Positions 51,301 to 63,763 of a DNA stretch of 64,000 nt are shown piece after piece. Below the pieces are notes generated by a model that saw only the letters and a program-made list of their open reading frames with translations, had not been told where the DNA came from and did no database searches. Both the position numbers and the translations under genes were made by a program. Position 1 is the first letter of the stretch. Each line of letters starts with the position of its first letter. Source of the stretch: Psettodes erumei. Taxonomy: Eukaryota > Chordata > Actinopteri > Pleuronectiformes > Psettodidae. Location: positions 434,001 through 498,000 of the forward strand of contig JAFBJZ010000600.1 of NCBI GenBank assembly GCA_016785225.1, read 5' to 3'.

Positions 51301-52251
51301 CTCTTTCTACAAACACCTCTTCTTGTTATGAAAATACCCTGTTCACCCTGCATGCGCAAAGAAAAAACAATTTAATAATTGATAGAGTTTTGACGGGTGT
51401 CTGAGGTGTTCAGCAGTGGGTTTATGGTCACCTTGTTGTACAGTAATGGCATTTTTAACTCATAATGTATCGTCATATTATAACAACTGTGACTTTTACG
51501 TTTTGCTGTGATATTTGTGGACTGTCATTGAATTCATAAGAGAATACATAGGCCTGTGTCTTGTGTTACCATCTGACAATTCAGGCTTCATTCCTCCATC
51601 TAGTGGTCACTTATCAGAAAAGCAGACAACTGTGATGTACTATACATAGGAAAATGTATTTTTTATTCTTTTGTAAATATAATAGAATATAAGAAAATAT
51701 CACAAAGACTGTTGTTGCATTCTCTCAAGATTGTAAGTGAACTAAACCCTGAGGTGAGGCCAAGTCTTCTCATGTATGGAGTAATATTCCAGGGACAATA
51801 GCTGCACCTGAATACTGACAAAACATTTTTTATTTGGTCAGAATGATAAATGAGTATTTGTAGATGACCAAAATATAGCAGCTCAGAGGAAACATTATTT
51901 GTCATGAATGCTCCTTTGAGATGAGTCATTGGTGTGTGGTGTCCAAAATAGATATCAGGGGATGATTATTAGATCTTTGCTCTCCATTATTATAGCAAAT
52001 ACAGAATAAATGTTGGCTCATAAATGTTATGCTGAGGTATTTGGAGCTCTACACCTCCACAGGCAGCAGGTCATGTGGCCTCTCTGTATGTCAGTAATTT
52101 GATCTGAGCAGCAAACAAAGACAGTCTCTGGGCAACCAGCACTCACTGCATCATTATGTCTGACAGCAGATCTACGACCTTCTCTGTAGACCACACACAC
52201 ACATATGCACAAATGCGCTAACACACTTTGTTAGTTTCTCCACTGGCAATA

Positions 52252-55200
52252 ATGACTCCAGTTTTGGATCCCTCCAAGCCTTTCTCTGCAGAACTAAATG
52301 TCATTAGACGGCTGAACTCCAGCCTGTACCGGACCAATGGCAGAACTGGACCCACACCTGGATGTGCAAACTCTCCTTCTGCTACATTTCACGCACCTGT
52401 TGAGCGCCTCACCCTGGCGCCATTACGAAAAGAAGTCCCCCTGCTGGATCCTTGCTGTGGTCAGCTGAGTGCGGGAGCCGAGGTGGACCTGGGAATCAAA
52501 GGTCGACCCAAATTCATAGATTTCCATCATGTGGCCTCTGCTCTGTGGGTCCCTCGGCCAGAAACAGCCCCAAACCCCTCCGGTGACAGTGTAGAGCTGG
52601 GCAAGGACAAGGCCTGGAACTCCAGGAGGAACCCTGATGCAGTCTTGAGAGCATGTCTCAGTGGTAAAACAACAGATAACAGGATATATTTCATTCATAT
52701 CAAATGTGATGCAGGTTAGAATGAAGTTGTACAGTATCTCTATATTGTTGTGTAGTCAAGGTTGGATTACCAACAGGACAGCTGCCCCAGGGCAAGGTTG
52801 ATATAATTAGTCAATTATTGGTAATTAGTATTGGTAGCCATGTGACACAGCATTTTCTAAAAGGCTCACTCTGATTTCTGTTCCATGTTCCATTTTTGCT
52901 GTAATTGCAGTTGCATTGCTCTAAGTATTTATTGTATCCAGGAAATGGTTAGGCCTTGTGTTTGAGGACTTGACTCTGTTAGTTAACTCTCTAACTTTGA
53001 CATGGATGACTCATTGCAAGGACAGAATGTATAGTTACCATTTCAGCTGTTTACATGTTTCATTAATATCTGTTTAACCAAATTGTCAGACACAGACAGT
53101 CAGCAAACCTTGAGTAATCAAGAACAGGGGTGGCATCTGCGTCTCAAAGCAAAATGCTGTATAATTATGTTGCCATGTGTGGTTTGCTGTGTGCTCTTTA
53201 CCTGGTGGATACTTGATACACAATTCACAGAGAGTGCAAGGAACGAGGGGTCAGTATAGGCCCTTGGCTGATTTTTTGCCCCAGGGCCTCCTTGTAGGGA
53301 AATCTGGCCTTGAGAGGAGTTACTACTGTGCATAACAATAGTTCCCAATTTGCCTTTATCCCAGAGACTTTGCTGTTGTTCTGTCATCCTAAGGTTCAAC
53401 CAATCCTGTTAAAGATAGACAAAACTCACAGAGGACATTGGCTGAAGCAGTGACTCACAGCAGTCTCCATAACAAAAACACCGGATCTCAGGTGGGTGAT
53501 GGCTGAATTGGATTTCCCACTGAAATGCATTGCAAAAATGGCATTAATTTGCTTGGAATTCATATTCCATATACACCGGGCATATAAACCCCAACAGACT
53601 ATTGTTTTCATTTTCCTTCATTTCTTCTGTTTAACTCTCAGAGCATAAAAACACTCACTGATTTATACATTCAATCTGCAGTGCTGACACCACAAACATT
53701 TGGCTTAACAAAAACTGGATTGGTTTCTGGTGAATTAATGACTTTGCTGTCATAACACATATTAAATATGAAAGAGTAACCCATAAACACATAGGCCTAC
53801 CACCCTTCGGGTCTCACCACACTGGTGACAGCCCCGAATCATCCTGCAGTTATGTGGGCAGGTGTTCACTTTGAGATCTTTATCGTGCTTTATCGTTTTG
53901 TTTCGCACTCAGCTAATTGAGGTAATCATATGTACCTTGACATACCACACATTATTATGGTTTGGGAGAAGCTTTACAGCACTCAGTGGTGGTGAAGAGT
54001 TTAAAGTGTGGGGTCTACTGAATGGAGGCTTGATTGATGCCTGCGTTTAAGCAGTCTAAGACGTGAGAGGGGAGTGGTGAAGACAATGCTGCTCACTGAT
54101 GCATCAAAGCATCGAATAGTCAGATTGACTCATTCGGATTCATTTAAAGGGTTTATTTGGATTTTTGGATTAGTGATTCAGCAGTACTGGCTTCAGGGAA
54201 GGTAATTTAAGTGCGTTGCTTAGTCAGTCAACCACTTTGGTCCTGACTGAAATACCTCAACCACTACTGGGCATATTGCCATTAAGTTTGGTTCAGACAA
54301 TCACGGTATTGGGAGGGTGAGTCCTGGTGACTTTGGTGAACCTTGTATTTTATCACCACCTGCAGGTGAAAATTTGATTTACCCAAGGAAATTTCTTAGT
54401 TTTCATCCATGGGTCCCCAAGGATTACAAGTGATTACAGCATATACAGATTAGAGTTAGATCTGGAGTCATTACAGACCTGAAGTAGAGCGGTCTTTTGT
54501 AAGATCATCAGACTGGTTGTTGTAAAGAGCAGGACAGGAGGAGGAGTGGTTTGAGGGGAAGCAAACGAGGAGCCTGGATTACTGGCTGAATTACTACTCG
54601 ACTGGATTACTCTCGTGGTGATAACTGATTTGATTGATATATAGACATTCCTGCTTTCCTCATGCTAACCTACTAGTTGTGTTATATTCATGAGATTATT
54701 TTACATTGTGTTATATTTGACAACTTTAGTTGTTTTTAGTGTATTGAGTTTAATATAATAATAATAGTATTTTCTGTTACCACACAAAAAACAGCAACTA
54801 TTATTACAAACCTCCAGCTACTACTTGTAAGAATTAGCCCATCACAGACTGAGATAAACCATACATGGTTTAGACTGGACCTGTCTCATTGTTCCAGACC
54901 ACACACCTACAATACAGTACATTAGATCAGATATCTTATCTATCTTAAAGTAAGTTAGGAAAAAAGAAAGCAGTTTCTGCCTGATTTGTTGCTGATGTTG
55001 CTTTTAAGGACAACTTCACCTGTGATCGGAGACCATGGACGGACAACTCACTGGCAGTTCAGCGCTTCACATACACTTCTACGACCCAGAGGTCAGAACA
55101 TGGTGACCTCTAACTGTCTCCTTTTAATGATAATAAAGCTTAACAAAGTTCACTGCACTGGATATGTATAGTCCATGCACAATCTCACTTTGCTTTAGGG

Positions 55201-58200
55201 TTATTAATAGTGAATGGGTTTGATTTTGATACTTGGATTGAATAATTTGATTCGGATGAACTGTAGTTTTGCTTAAAACCACAAGGAAGAGTAAGCTCCC
55301 CATTACATGAAATGTCTAGGATACTTTGTGCAACGAAGGTGGCTGTTTACAGAGCCAAATTGACTTCAATGAAGCAAATGACTTTTGTGAATCAAGTTAA
55401 GCAGTTGCACTAAAGTCACTAGGTTCAGATACTTGATGGCCACTGTTCCCCATTTCATTTGCAGGAGTTATGAGGAAGTCTGCTGGCATGCAAAATTACC
55501 CAGGTGCCTGACGGCACAACAAACAACCCTGGAGAAAATGGCTGACCCAGTGTGTGAGCGTCCCTCATCGAGGCGCTACAACAGCCGACCTCAGCTGTGG
55601 CAGGTGAGCCTTGGAGAACTGAAGGAGACAAACACTGCCAAGGCTGAAGCTTGATAGTTTTCTCCAGGTGTAGGCTCGTAGAAGGCTAACACTTCCATTC
55701 CAACAACTGACTAAAGGAAATGTAGTTTTTAATGGCCAATTATTCTGAAAAGCGGCACAAATATAACGTGGCTGAAATGAATTTTCACAGAATAGGTTAA
55801 TCACTGGTAATAGCGTAGTGTGGTTTTCAAAGAATTAATTTACTGTCAACAAAAGCTAATCAAAATGAGTAACATGAATATAACTCAAAATAAGAAAGAA
55901 ATTTATTTTGTTTTTACTGAAAGGGATGAATATTTTCCATTTATTTATTACAGTAATTTCTTTTATTTCATGTTATTTCTTATTGTTAAAAAAATCCACC
56001 TTTTGTTTATCTTTTCCTGTACAGTACAGGGATGTGCTACCTTGTGCCTTTCAAGTGTACTCCACCAATTCACTATTGCACTTCTGTTACACTTACAAAG
56101 GGCATCAAAACTGATGCAGAAGAATCAGGGATACTGTCTTTTTGATTTAACATATTTTAAGACAAAATCAGACTAGATGCCTGATAAAATCTGCTTAACA
56201 ATCTATTGTTGCTGTCCTCCCCAAGTCTATTGGCGCTGAGTGGAACAGGAAACAGCTTCGATTAAGGAATGATGCCAAGAAACCCATATCATTGTAAGTT
56301 TTCAACAACCAGAGAAAAATCCACTTCTGTCTTGCGAAAAATATTTTCAGTGCTGAGGTACAGTGACTTCCAGTGACCCTATGTCCTCTTTATTTTCAGC
56401 TGCAGTGGATGCCCAAGGTCAGGTCAGATCCCTCTGTACACGTGAGTACTCACCACAACTGCTTACATACAGCACATGTTAGCATGAGTTCATGATTGTA
56501 ATTCCCAGGCATGTAGCCACACTTAAGTGTGTTCTAATGTTTTTGCAGCGGTATGATTAGCTCTGAGAACATGAATAACATTGACAATATGGACAAAGTC
56601 TTTCACCCGTTGACACAGAAGAGGAGCATTATACCCCCATACACACCTACAGCATGGTGAGATGCACCGTTATCACACACACACACACATTCAGTCACTG
56701 AGCTCAGTTTCTCTAACATGAAATTTATTCTTGCACTTGAAAGATTTTCTGTTAGTTTCTGAAAGTCCTTTGAAATCTTTCTCACTCTGTGATATTCAGC
56801 CTCATGGAATAGATTCTGATAAACTTGTGATTTTGTGCAAGCCGGACCACTGTCCCTGGTTATACAGGCAGGGCTGCCTATGCTGATGCTGTAGTCTCTG
56901 TTCCAGCTCCCTGGAGTCCAGCACACTCCTCTGGGTGAGTGTTAACAGTAATTTTTAAAAAGCTACATAGGCAGCAAAATAAATCATTATCTCAAGTTGC
57001 TTAGTAGGCCAGTCGCCAAAAGTTGTCAAGACAAATACTACTTTATCCAGCTTTTTAATAAATCTGTCATCTTCAGTTTTTTCTGCTAATATTATGTTGT
57101 ATCCGCTGAGCTTTCCTTTCTCCCACTACTGCTCATATTATTAATTCACAATATTTTTCATATGGGTCTAAGAAAGGAAAGGAATGATCACACATGTCCA
57201 CTGGAGGGCGATCTAATGCACTCCAATGACAACAAGCCTCAAGTTACATTCACACATGGGCCCCTATTATACTGCAGGTCTTTTGAAAATGAAATACAGC
57301 TTAGTGTCATCATTAATAACAACAACATTATAGTGGTTGTAATTAGTAAATAAAATATTTAAGATGCCTGGTACATTTTGGGCCTGTATTAGCTTTTTAA
57401 AAATCTTATAAAAAGGTATTTTCAGTTTAAAAAAAAATGGACCCACTAAAGAGAAGAAAATACTCGTAACGTGGCAAAAGTCAGACAAAGACTGATTCTT
57501 CCACTTGATCTTATTTAAGCCTTGACTTGTCAAAATGCAAGAGCCACCACTATCCTGAGATTTAAAAGTTTTCTTATGCACAATAAACCTTGCCAGTAAG
57601 AACTACAACAGCAAAGGCATCTTTTATCTTTTATCCTTTTGCTACGAGCCATATAAAGGAGGACCAAGTTGCACAGTGGCAGTCCTGCACTCAGTCCTAC
57701 AGAAGGAACAAATGACAAAACCTAAAGCTGTTATATCAGGTAAAATAAAATGTATATATTTTTCAAGGGAAAGGAGAAAGAATGAAATGAGAAACAACCT
57801 CAATATTATTGAAAAATTAGCATGTTTCATGATTACATCAGTGAAAAAATACAGTCTATTGTCTTTCTGATGTATTTTATTTTGATTTCTTTTTGTCATC
57901 CCTCTTTTCCATCCTTCCTCCCTATTTTGTGCCCGTATGTGTTTTAGTAGCATCACTTTGTGGCTTTGTTGGTGTTTGAATTAGCTAACTGTGGACCTTA
58001 TGTTTTTTGCATTAGTGGATTGTGAGATACCAGTTAAGTCTCAGTTGGTAACAGTAATTAGAAATGTTATGATTGAGATTTAAAATTGGATGTCATGCCT
58101 ATAGACAGACAGGAAGGAAATTGGAAGTCTTGGGAAATTGAGGAGAAAATGACGAGCTTAATTTGAGGCCAATATAACTTGCACAGAGATTATTTCAGAG

Positions 58201-58966
58201 CAGATGCCTGGATTCTTAAAATTGCATCAAAAGCAAAAGAAAATGTTTCACTCAAAAGAATTAAAAATCTGTACAAAGTGTTTAATGGTCAGCTTATCTC
58301 AGATAATGTCAGTGTACATGAATGAAAGTGATAAAGTACTCTAACACATCTCATTGTTTCGAGCAAACATCGCTCCACTTCGGGAGTGTTGGCTGTCTGT
58401 TAAGGAGGCGTAAACCTGTTTCCTAGTTGGGCCTCAGTTGAGCGAACTTTACCGGCTTTTGGAGCAGGCATCTCCAGATGGCTGAATCCAGAGCAGCTCG
58501 TGGTAATCGTGGTTTTTCACAACCCAGATCCATTTTCCTGGTGCCTGACACCCCCTGAGATCTGTTTCCTCTGCTGATTAGGCTGGCCTCCCATATTTTT
58601 TTCCCCAAAACAGAAAAAAGACAAGCACTTGGATTGATTAACTGTCTGCTGCAACGGTCAGACGTCCTCAGGACTTTTACTTGCCAGAGCATTGCCTATG
58701 TGTATTTTCAGTGTCAGTGTCTGTAGTCTTTGTTATTTGGTTGCTTTACTTTCAGTATGGAGATCACTATTGTATTCTGGGATTTTGGCTTTATCCAAAT
58801 AAGATGTATAATTGAATGACTTATAAACATAATTACATATTTTCACAGGACAGGGACTCCAGTTTCCATCCATGTGGCACCCCTGTCCCGAATGGTGACC
58901 ACCACGACCCCCTGTAACCCCTACCTGAGACCTGCACTTCCTATCTCGCACATGAAGAGACATTAG
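52252..58966 (+). CDS. spmip7: Sperm microtubule inner protein 7 (SPATA48 / C7orf72 orthologue)
   Basis: The family is a microtubule inner protein of sperm flagellar doublets. Firm coding exons: 52252-52663, 55009-55091, 55465-55603, 56226-56293, 56400-56441, 56549-56656, 56842-56934 and 58849-58966 (TAG). All junctions close in phase except the first: exon 1 ends in phase 1, while 55009 starts in phase 0 (DNFTCDRRPWTDN). A small exon must intervene; 53451-53491 (41 nt, GVTHSSLHNKNTGSQ, donor CAG/GTGGGT) fits phase but has a poor acceptor. With it the protein is 367 residues. Motifs recalled from the human protein: YTSTTQR-SYEEV, TLEKMADPV, RYNSRPQLWQ, CPRSGQIPLYTG, NIDNMDKVFHPLT, PPYTPTA, VPGYTGRAAY and TPCNPYLRPA. 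The repeated PxYTG and PPYT motifs suit microtubule-lumen binding. Start ATG 52252 is the first in frame; an upstream coding exon is not excluded. Confidence 0.88.
54215..54400 (+). repeat. Interspersed teleost repeat (GGTCCTGACTGAAA family), copy 2
   Basis: It lies inside the first intron region of SPMIP7. Blocks TTTGGTCCTGACTGAAATAC, CTCAACCACTACTGGGCATA, TGCCATTAAGTTTGGTTCAG and GGTGACTTTGGTGAACC appear in the same order as in the 18.9-kb copy, in the same orientation. Confidence 0.65.
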
Positions 58967-59200
58967 ACAAAGCAGATGAGAAAGTTTTGACAGTGTCAGC
59001 TTCCTTATTATGCCATCCAATCTGTTTATATGAATACGTCTATAATGATGTGATGTCAGTGACTGATTTCGGAGTGAGTTGGAGAATAATGAGATGCCCC
59101 ATTATCATAATTTCCCTGATTTAGATGAGTGGTTTTCTAACTCTGGGTAGTGAGCACTTGCATTGTCCTCTTAAACATTCACTCTCTCGCTTACTCGCTC

Positions 59201-59202
<2 letters not shown>

Positions 59203-59233
<31 letters not shown>
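59203..59233 (+). repeat. TG microsatellite
   Basis: About 15 uninterrupted TG units, in the SPMIP7 downstream flank. Confidence 0.95.
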
Positions 59234-59235
<2 letters not shown>

Positions 59236-59711
59236 TTTAGCCCACATACTGTGTTTCTGTCATGAGGGGCAAAGAGTGGGACTAAATATTAAGGCAAGTA
59301 AGGATTTTCTGCACTAATGTTGCATATTTAACAGTATAACCTATGCTGGATATAATAGATCTATCATGAGCAACATTTTGTTGACTAAAGCTAATTTGCT
59401 AGGAAGCACATATTAAATACACTCTACACCACATACATCATATAAAGGTGTTAGTTTTCTGTAGCGGTAACTCTGATGCAAATCAACATTATTAAGTTGC
59501 TATAAGCAACTATAACTTTGTGGTTTGTTCGGCTTCATGCTTAGACAGGAAATCGGGATGAGCTGGTTTTCCTGTTTCTCTTCATCTATAGTTTTGTTTA
59601 GATTTACATTTCACAAGGATTTGTACTTGAACACACTGCTGATTTTGTGAGGATTTAAGGTTATGTGATCATGAATCATGTAATTCACATTTCAATCAAC
59701 TTACATTTATT

Positions 59712-59870
59712 GTCATTAAAGGGGTAGTTTGATGATTTAGTGTTACATTTGCATAAAGACAGGCAGACTTGCCACAGTACTCAAAACTGCCTCTTTGGTG
59801 GTTCACACTTTTGTAGGACAACATTTTGCCATGATACACTGCCGATGTGGCTAGTAATCCATTAGATTAC
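59712..59870. mobile_element. Possible fragment of a TAAAGGGGTAG-type short DNA repeat
   Basis: TCATTAAAGGGGTAGTTTGA is typical of an end of short teleost elements such as the 7.5-kb copy. Internal similarity is weak and no opposite end is found, so it may be chance. Confidence 0.3.
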
Positions 59871-62800
59871 TTGTTACTTTACCTTTCTTACTCAGCACAC
59901 CTCCATCAAAATCAAAGGCAAAATCATCCAAATCTCTTTTTTCAGGTAGTTAAGATGTAGAAATAGTAAATGGAAGACAAGCAGTCTGCGTACGTTTTGG
60001 AGATTTACTGAGCAACACCAATCTGAGCCCAAGTGTCTGCACACAACAACACTGCAGTAGTTCCGACATCCTCCAGGTCTGAAGAAACCCAGGTAATAGG
60101 TGAGTAGGTTTGTTATCAAGCCAGCTCAAAACACACATTTAAATACAACAAGCTTGGAGTTACCAGTAGTTGTATTTCTCTTGATAGACACTAACTGCCT
60201 GTTCACCTCCCACCAACAGTCCAGGCCAGTCTCTCCATTAAACACTGAAAGTAAACCCATTTCAACCCAAAGGTCAAGCCCTAAATTGTCATGGTGTCAG
60301 GATTTAGTAATGTAACTACTGAATTTCAAATTGCAAACCCTCACACTACACAGAAGAGAACATATCACAGAAATTAGTAAGAAATAAATTATTGCATTAC
60401 TAATTACTAAGTAATGTGTTACTACCCAATACCCTCATATATAAACTGAGCTTAATGTATAAAATATTTGAAGTTCCTCCTTTAAGAGTTCAGAATTATG
60501 AAACATTCCAACGTACACTGTAAATTTAAGATTGAGCTTTTCCTTTGCATTGCAGTGGATCTGCTAAATCTAGACAGTGCACTCTTCCTTCTGGCTTGAT
60601 ATCAGTGAACAGCTCTATTGGTGTTTAATGTTTAATGTCCAATTAATGTGCTGGACAATCTTGGCTTAAGGCCTAAGCAAGCATTCCTCATTAACCACAT
60701 TATCGATGAAGGAGGGACCAGACGTAGCTGAAATTAACTAAAGGGTTTTAAAAAGTAATTGGTGATCGTAGTGTTTAAGACCATTCAAACTGAGCAACCC
60801 TTTTCACAGCAATCATAACTCTACTGTAGCTGCTAAAAGAGCAGCCCCCTCCTCAGATTTTCCAGCCTGTGGTCTGAATCTCATCACTGGCTCCTTTTCA
60901 AAACAGGCTCACAAACATCATGATTGATTCAGCCACTATCCTCCAGGATCTCTCAATGCCTGCCTGGGCGGGAGATTAATTTCCTTTTCCTCATCTTAAT
61001 TTTTACTCATCGCTTCTCTATAAAAAGGCTAAATGTCAAGCATGCCTGACTCCTTCTAGTGACACGTCTATTCCAGCAGATAATTACCATAAGGAAATTG
61101 ATGCTTTAGTGTGCAGGGGGGAATTTAATTTACTCTGACATCCTCACAGCATAATGCATTCCTAAAGAAAGAGAGTTTTTCAGTTTGCAATTGACTTTTT
61201 AGATAAATTGGACTATTTAATGTGATTATCAGTCTTGAACGTCTTTGACTTATTAAGGTGTTGAAACCAATTAAGGGTTACATGCTGCTCATGCTTCCAA
61301 ATGTGAAACAGTGAATACTGCTTAAAGATCCATGAAATAAGAACCAGCCAGAGCCTATTGTTCGATAGTCGACCAGTTACGTTGCCTGATGATGTTTTGA
61401 GACTTGCCAGGTAATGATATTAATTACAGAAACAAGGCCTGCTTCAGGTTGTGGATTAACCTGAGGGAGCAGAGGGTTATGTTTGGTTTGATTTTTAACT
61501 GTGGATTGCAGCCTGTATTCAAAGTATAATCTCAAATTCTGCAGAATAAAGTAATCTTATAAAACTCTGAACCTGTCTGCAGCCCACTGCTTTAATTTGC
61601 AGGCATTTCCACATGGCCAGTAACAATTTACATGCTTTGTAAAAGTCAGACAATAGGATAATTATCAGCAACTCAGCCAGTGGTGAGCATTGATCCTACT
61701 TTTTCAGCAACTTCTCTAAAATCTTGACTGAATCATTGTCCTCACAGTACTTTGCTTCTGAGACTTACAGGGACTGAAGCTGCTATGTCACTGAAGAGAA
61801 CAGTATCTCCAAGTCATGGAAGACCCCAGTCATGACTGGACACCTCTGCGTTTGCTGATAGCACTGAGCCACATTACAGTCCCAGCATTCCCTCTGTGTG
61901 GCCTCAGGAGTCAACCATTCTGCAGCCCTTTTTCACACCTGCAAGTGTCAGAAAACTGCAGCCTCTGACCTCATAGATGAAGCAGCTTCAGCCACGAGGC
62001 TTTGAGGAAGTCAGCGAGTGTTGCTGCAATCCATATTATGGCTGTGAAGACACAGTATGCCACAGCGCTCCTGCCCAAAGTTCCTTCTTTTGCAACCAAC
62101 TGCCTGAATGTTGTGCTTCTTAGGAGATAAGGGCAGCCTCCAACGAAAGGTGACTCAGCAATCCAGCACACACAGCCTCTCCTGAGATAAGAGCGCTCTG
62201 TGGGGCCTAAGGACAGCGGGATACTGGGAAAAACAGTCACAAGCCGAGAAAACTATGGAGTAAAACCACCATTTTTCTGGGAAACTGACTACAACTATAC
62301 TCCTGTAACATCAGAATATATAATGCAGGAAGGAAAACTCTCTATGTTAATGGTGTAAGATTTAAGTTAAACACAGTAATTACAGCAAAAGATCCACTCC
62401 AGCAGACATTCATATGAGATAATAATGACAGGACATATCTGAAAATGAGAGGTGAGTTATTTTAGCCAAACCAGAGGTGTAACTCATTATTTATTTAGAA
62501 TTTCCATCAATATTAATCCACAATTTATATCTCTTTTAATAATTTCAGGCAGTATACGGACATCCATCATCTGGATTCAGCCACTATTGTGCAAGAGACT
62601 GACACTTAGATTGGCATTATAAGAAAATTGTAGAGTAGTTATTAAATATCTTAAAAGGGTCTGTGTAGTGATTCAAGGCTGCTGCTGCTGATCTATAGCT
62701 GAGCGCACTGTCTTAATACAATCAGTATGGAAGATGGAAAAAGTGAGGGAGATGAAGTATTGCACCCTATCCAGATCTATATGCTGCTTAGAGTGTGCTG

Positions 62801-63419
62801 GTGGTTTACTGATTTACATTTGGTGTTCTGTATCTCAGTTTCAATTCACTTCCAAATAGTTTCAAATTTCTTATGATGGCAGTGCACATACTGATGGAAG
62901 CATATGAAACCAAAATGTCTCTGATGGGTTGGGACTCAGTGGCATAGCGTTAGTTTGTTCACTCCTGCACACCAAACCCAGAGGGAAAACCACATTTTGG
63001 TGAAGATAATGCAAATGTGCTCGATGGTCAGGTGCAGGACTGAGACACAGATGCAGACAGGATAAGCTCAGTTTACATGCATTGTAAAACAGAAACTAAC
63101 AAAGAGTAAAACGTCGAAGGAAAAAGAAACAAACATGCTCAGGTTGAGACATCATCCTGATGGTGGACACCTAGCTGATGTGATGCAGCAGGACATGGGG
63201 TTCTGGCACTAAGGGGACTATCACCAGAGCGAAAGAGTCAAGTTGAAAGATTATAGAGGAGAAAAAAAAAACCTCATTATATGGGAAAAAAACAGTTGTG
63301 TTAATTTCATGGACTGCTTCAGCGTGCCAGGACAGGTGACAGTGGGGAGCTGTCCAATATGCAAGTGAGGACACCCCTACCCCCACCTCCATCAGCTTCC
63401 ACAGTGAGAATGAAATAAA

Positions 63420-63763
63420 TAAACAATGAACGGTCCACTCTCCTCGCGCGCCTCATCCCATCTCATGCATGGCTGCCAGTAATGGTCTACTGGGTGTCAG
63501 CTTTTATTGGCACGGCACAAAGCAAGTGCCAAGGGCTCGGTGGCTCGACTCCCCGCTGCAGACTCGGCCCGTGGATAAAAGCAAGCAAAATGCCTCAGCC
63601 GAGCTCAGAGACATAGTCATGTTGGGCTGGAACGAGGAAGTGCAGTGGAGAGGGGAGGGACTCAGGGCGCAGCTCCATGGGGCCGCCGCGGCGCTGCGAC
63701 CTTCTGCACATGGAGCCGGGGAGAGTTGGAAGAACTTCATACTGCAAACTCAAGGAATAGCAG
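63420..63763 (+). promoter_or_regulatory. Possible promoter and non-coding first exon of the next gene (ikzf1 by synteny)
   Basis: GC content and CpG density rise from about 63.43 kb, reaching GGGGCCGCCGCGGCGCTGCG, and a good donor follows at AATAGCAG/GTAAAG (63763/63764). In human, IKZF1 lies next to SPATA48 and begins with non-coding sequence. No Ikaros coding sequence is inside the window, so the assignment is positional only. A 121-residue open frame across this block looks like GC-rich leader, not a protein, as it runs through the donor. Confidence 0.35.

Larger units (their letters stand above)
42721..52251. other. Gene-free spacer between VWC2 and SPMIP7
   Basis: No conserved coding exon is seen on either strand. 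In human, ZPBP lies in this interval; I looked for its cysteine-rich C-terminal pattern and immunoglobulin-like segment and found neither. It contains a perfect palindrome (45.6 kb), a repeat with a TCTAC tract (48.1-48.3 kb) and a short CAG run (about 50.22-50.25 kb). A balanced stretch at about 49.23-49.66 kb stands out from AT-rich flanks. Confidence 0.5.
58967..63420. other. Intergenic spacer downstream of SPMIP7
   Basis: No coding exon is recognised on either strand. It holds a TG microsatellite and a fragment resembling the end of a short DNA repeat (below). The region around 61.7-62.25 kb is less AT-rich but shows no exon structure. Confidence 0.5.

Noticed and set aside
55820..56176. 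118-residue AT-rich open frame
   Set aside because: Located in an SPMIP7 intron; Phe/Tyr/Ile/Lys-rich composition follows AT bias and no splice sites connect it to exons.
61971..62240. 89-residue minus-strand open frame
   Set aside because: Isolated in the intergenic spacer with no recognisable family and no exon signals.
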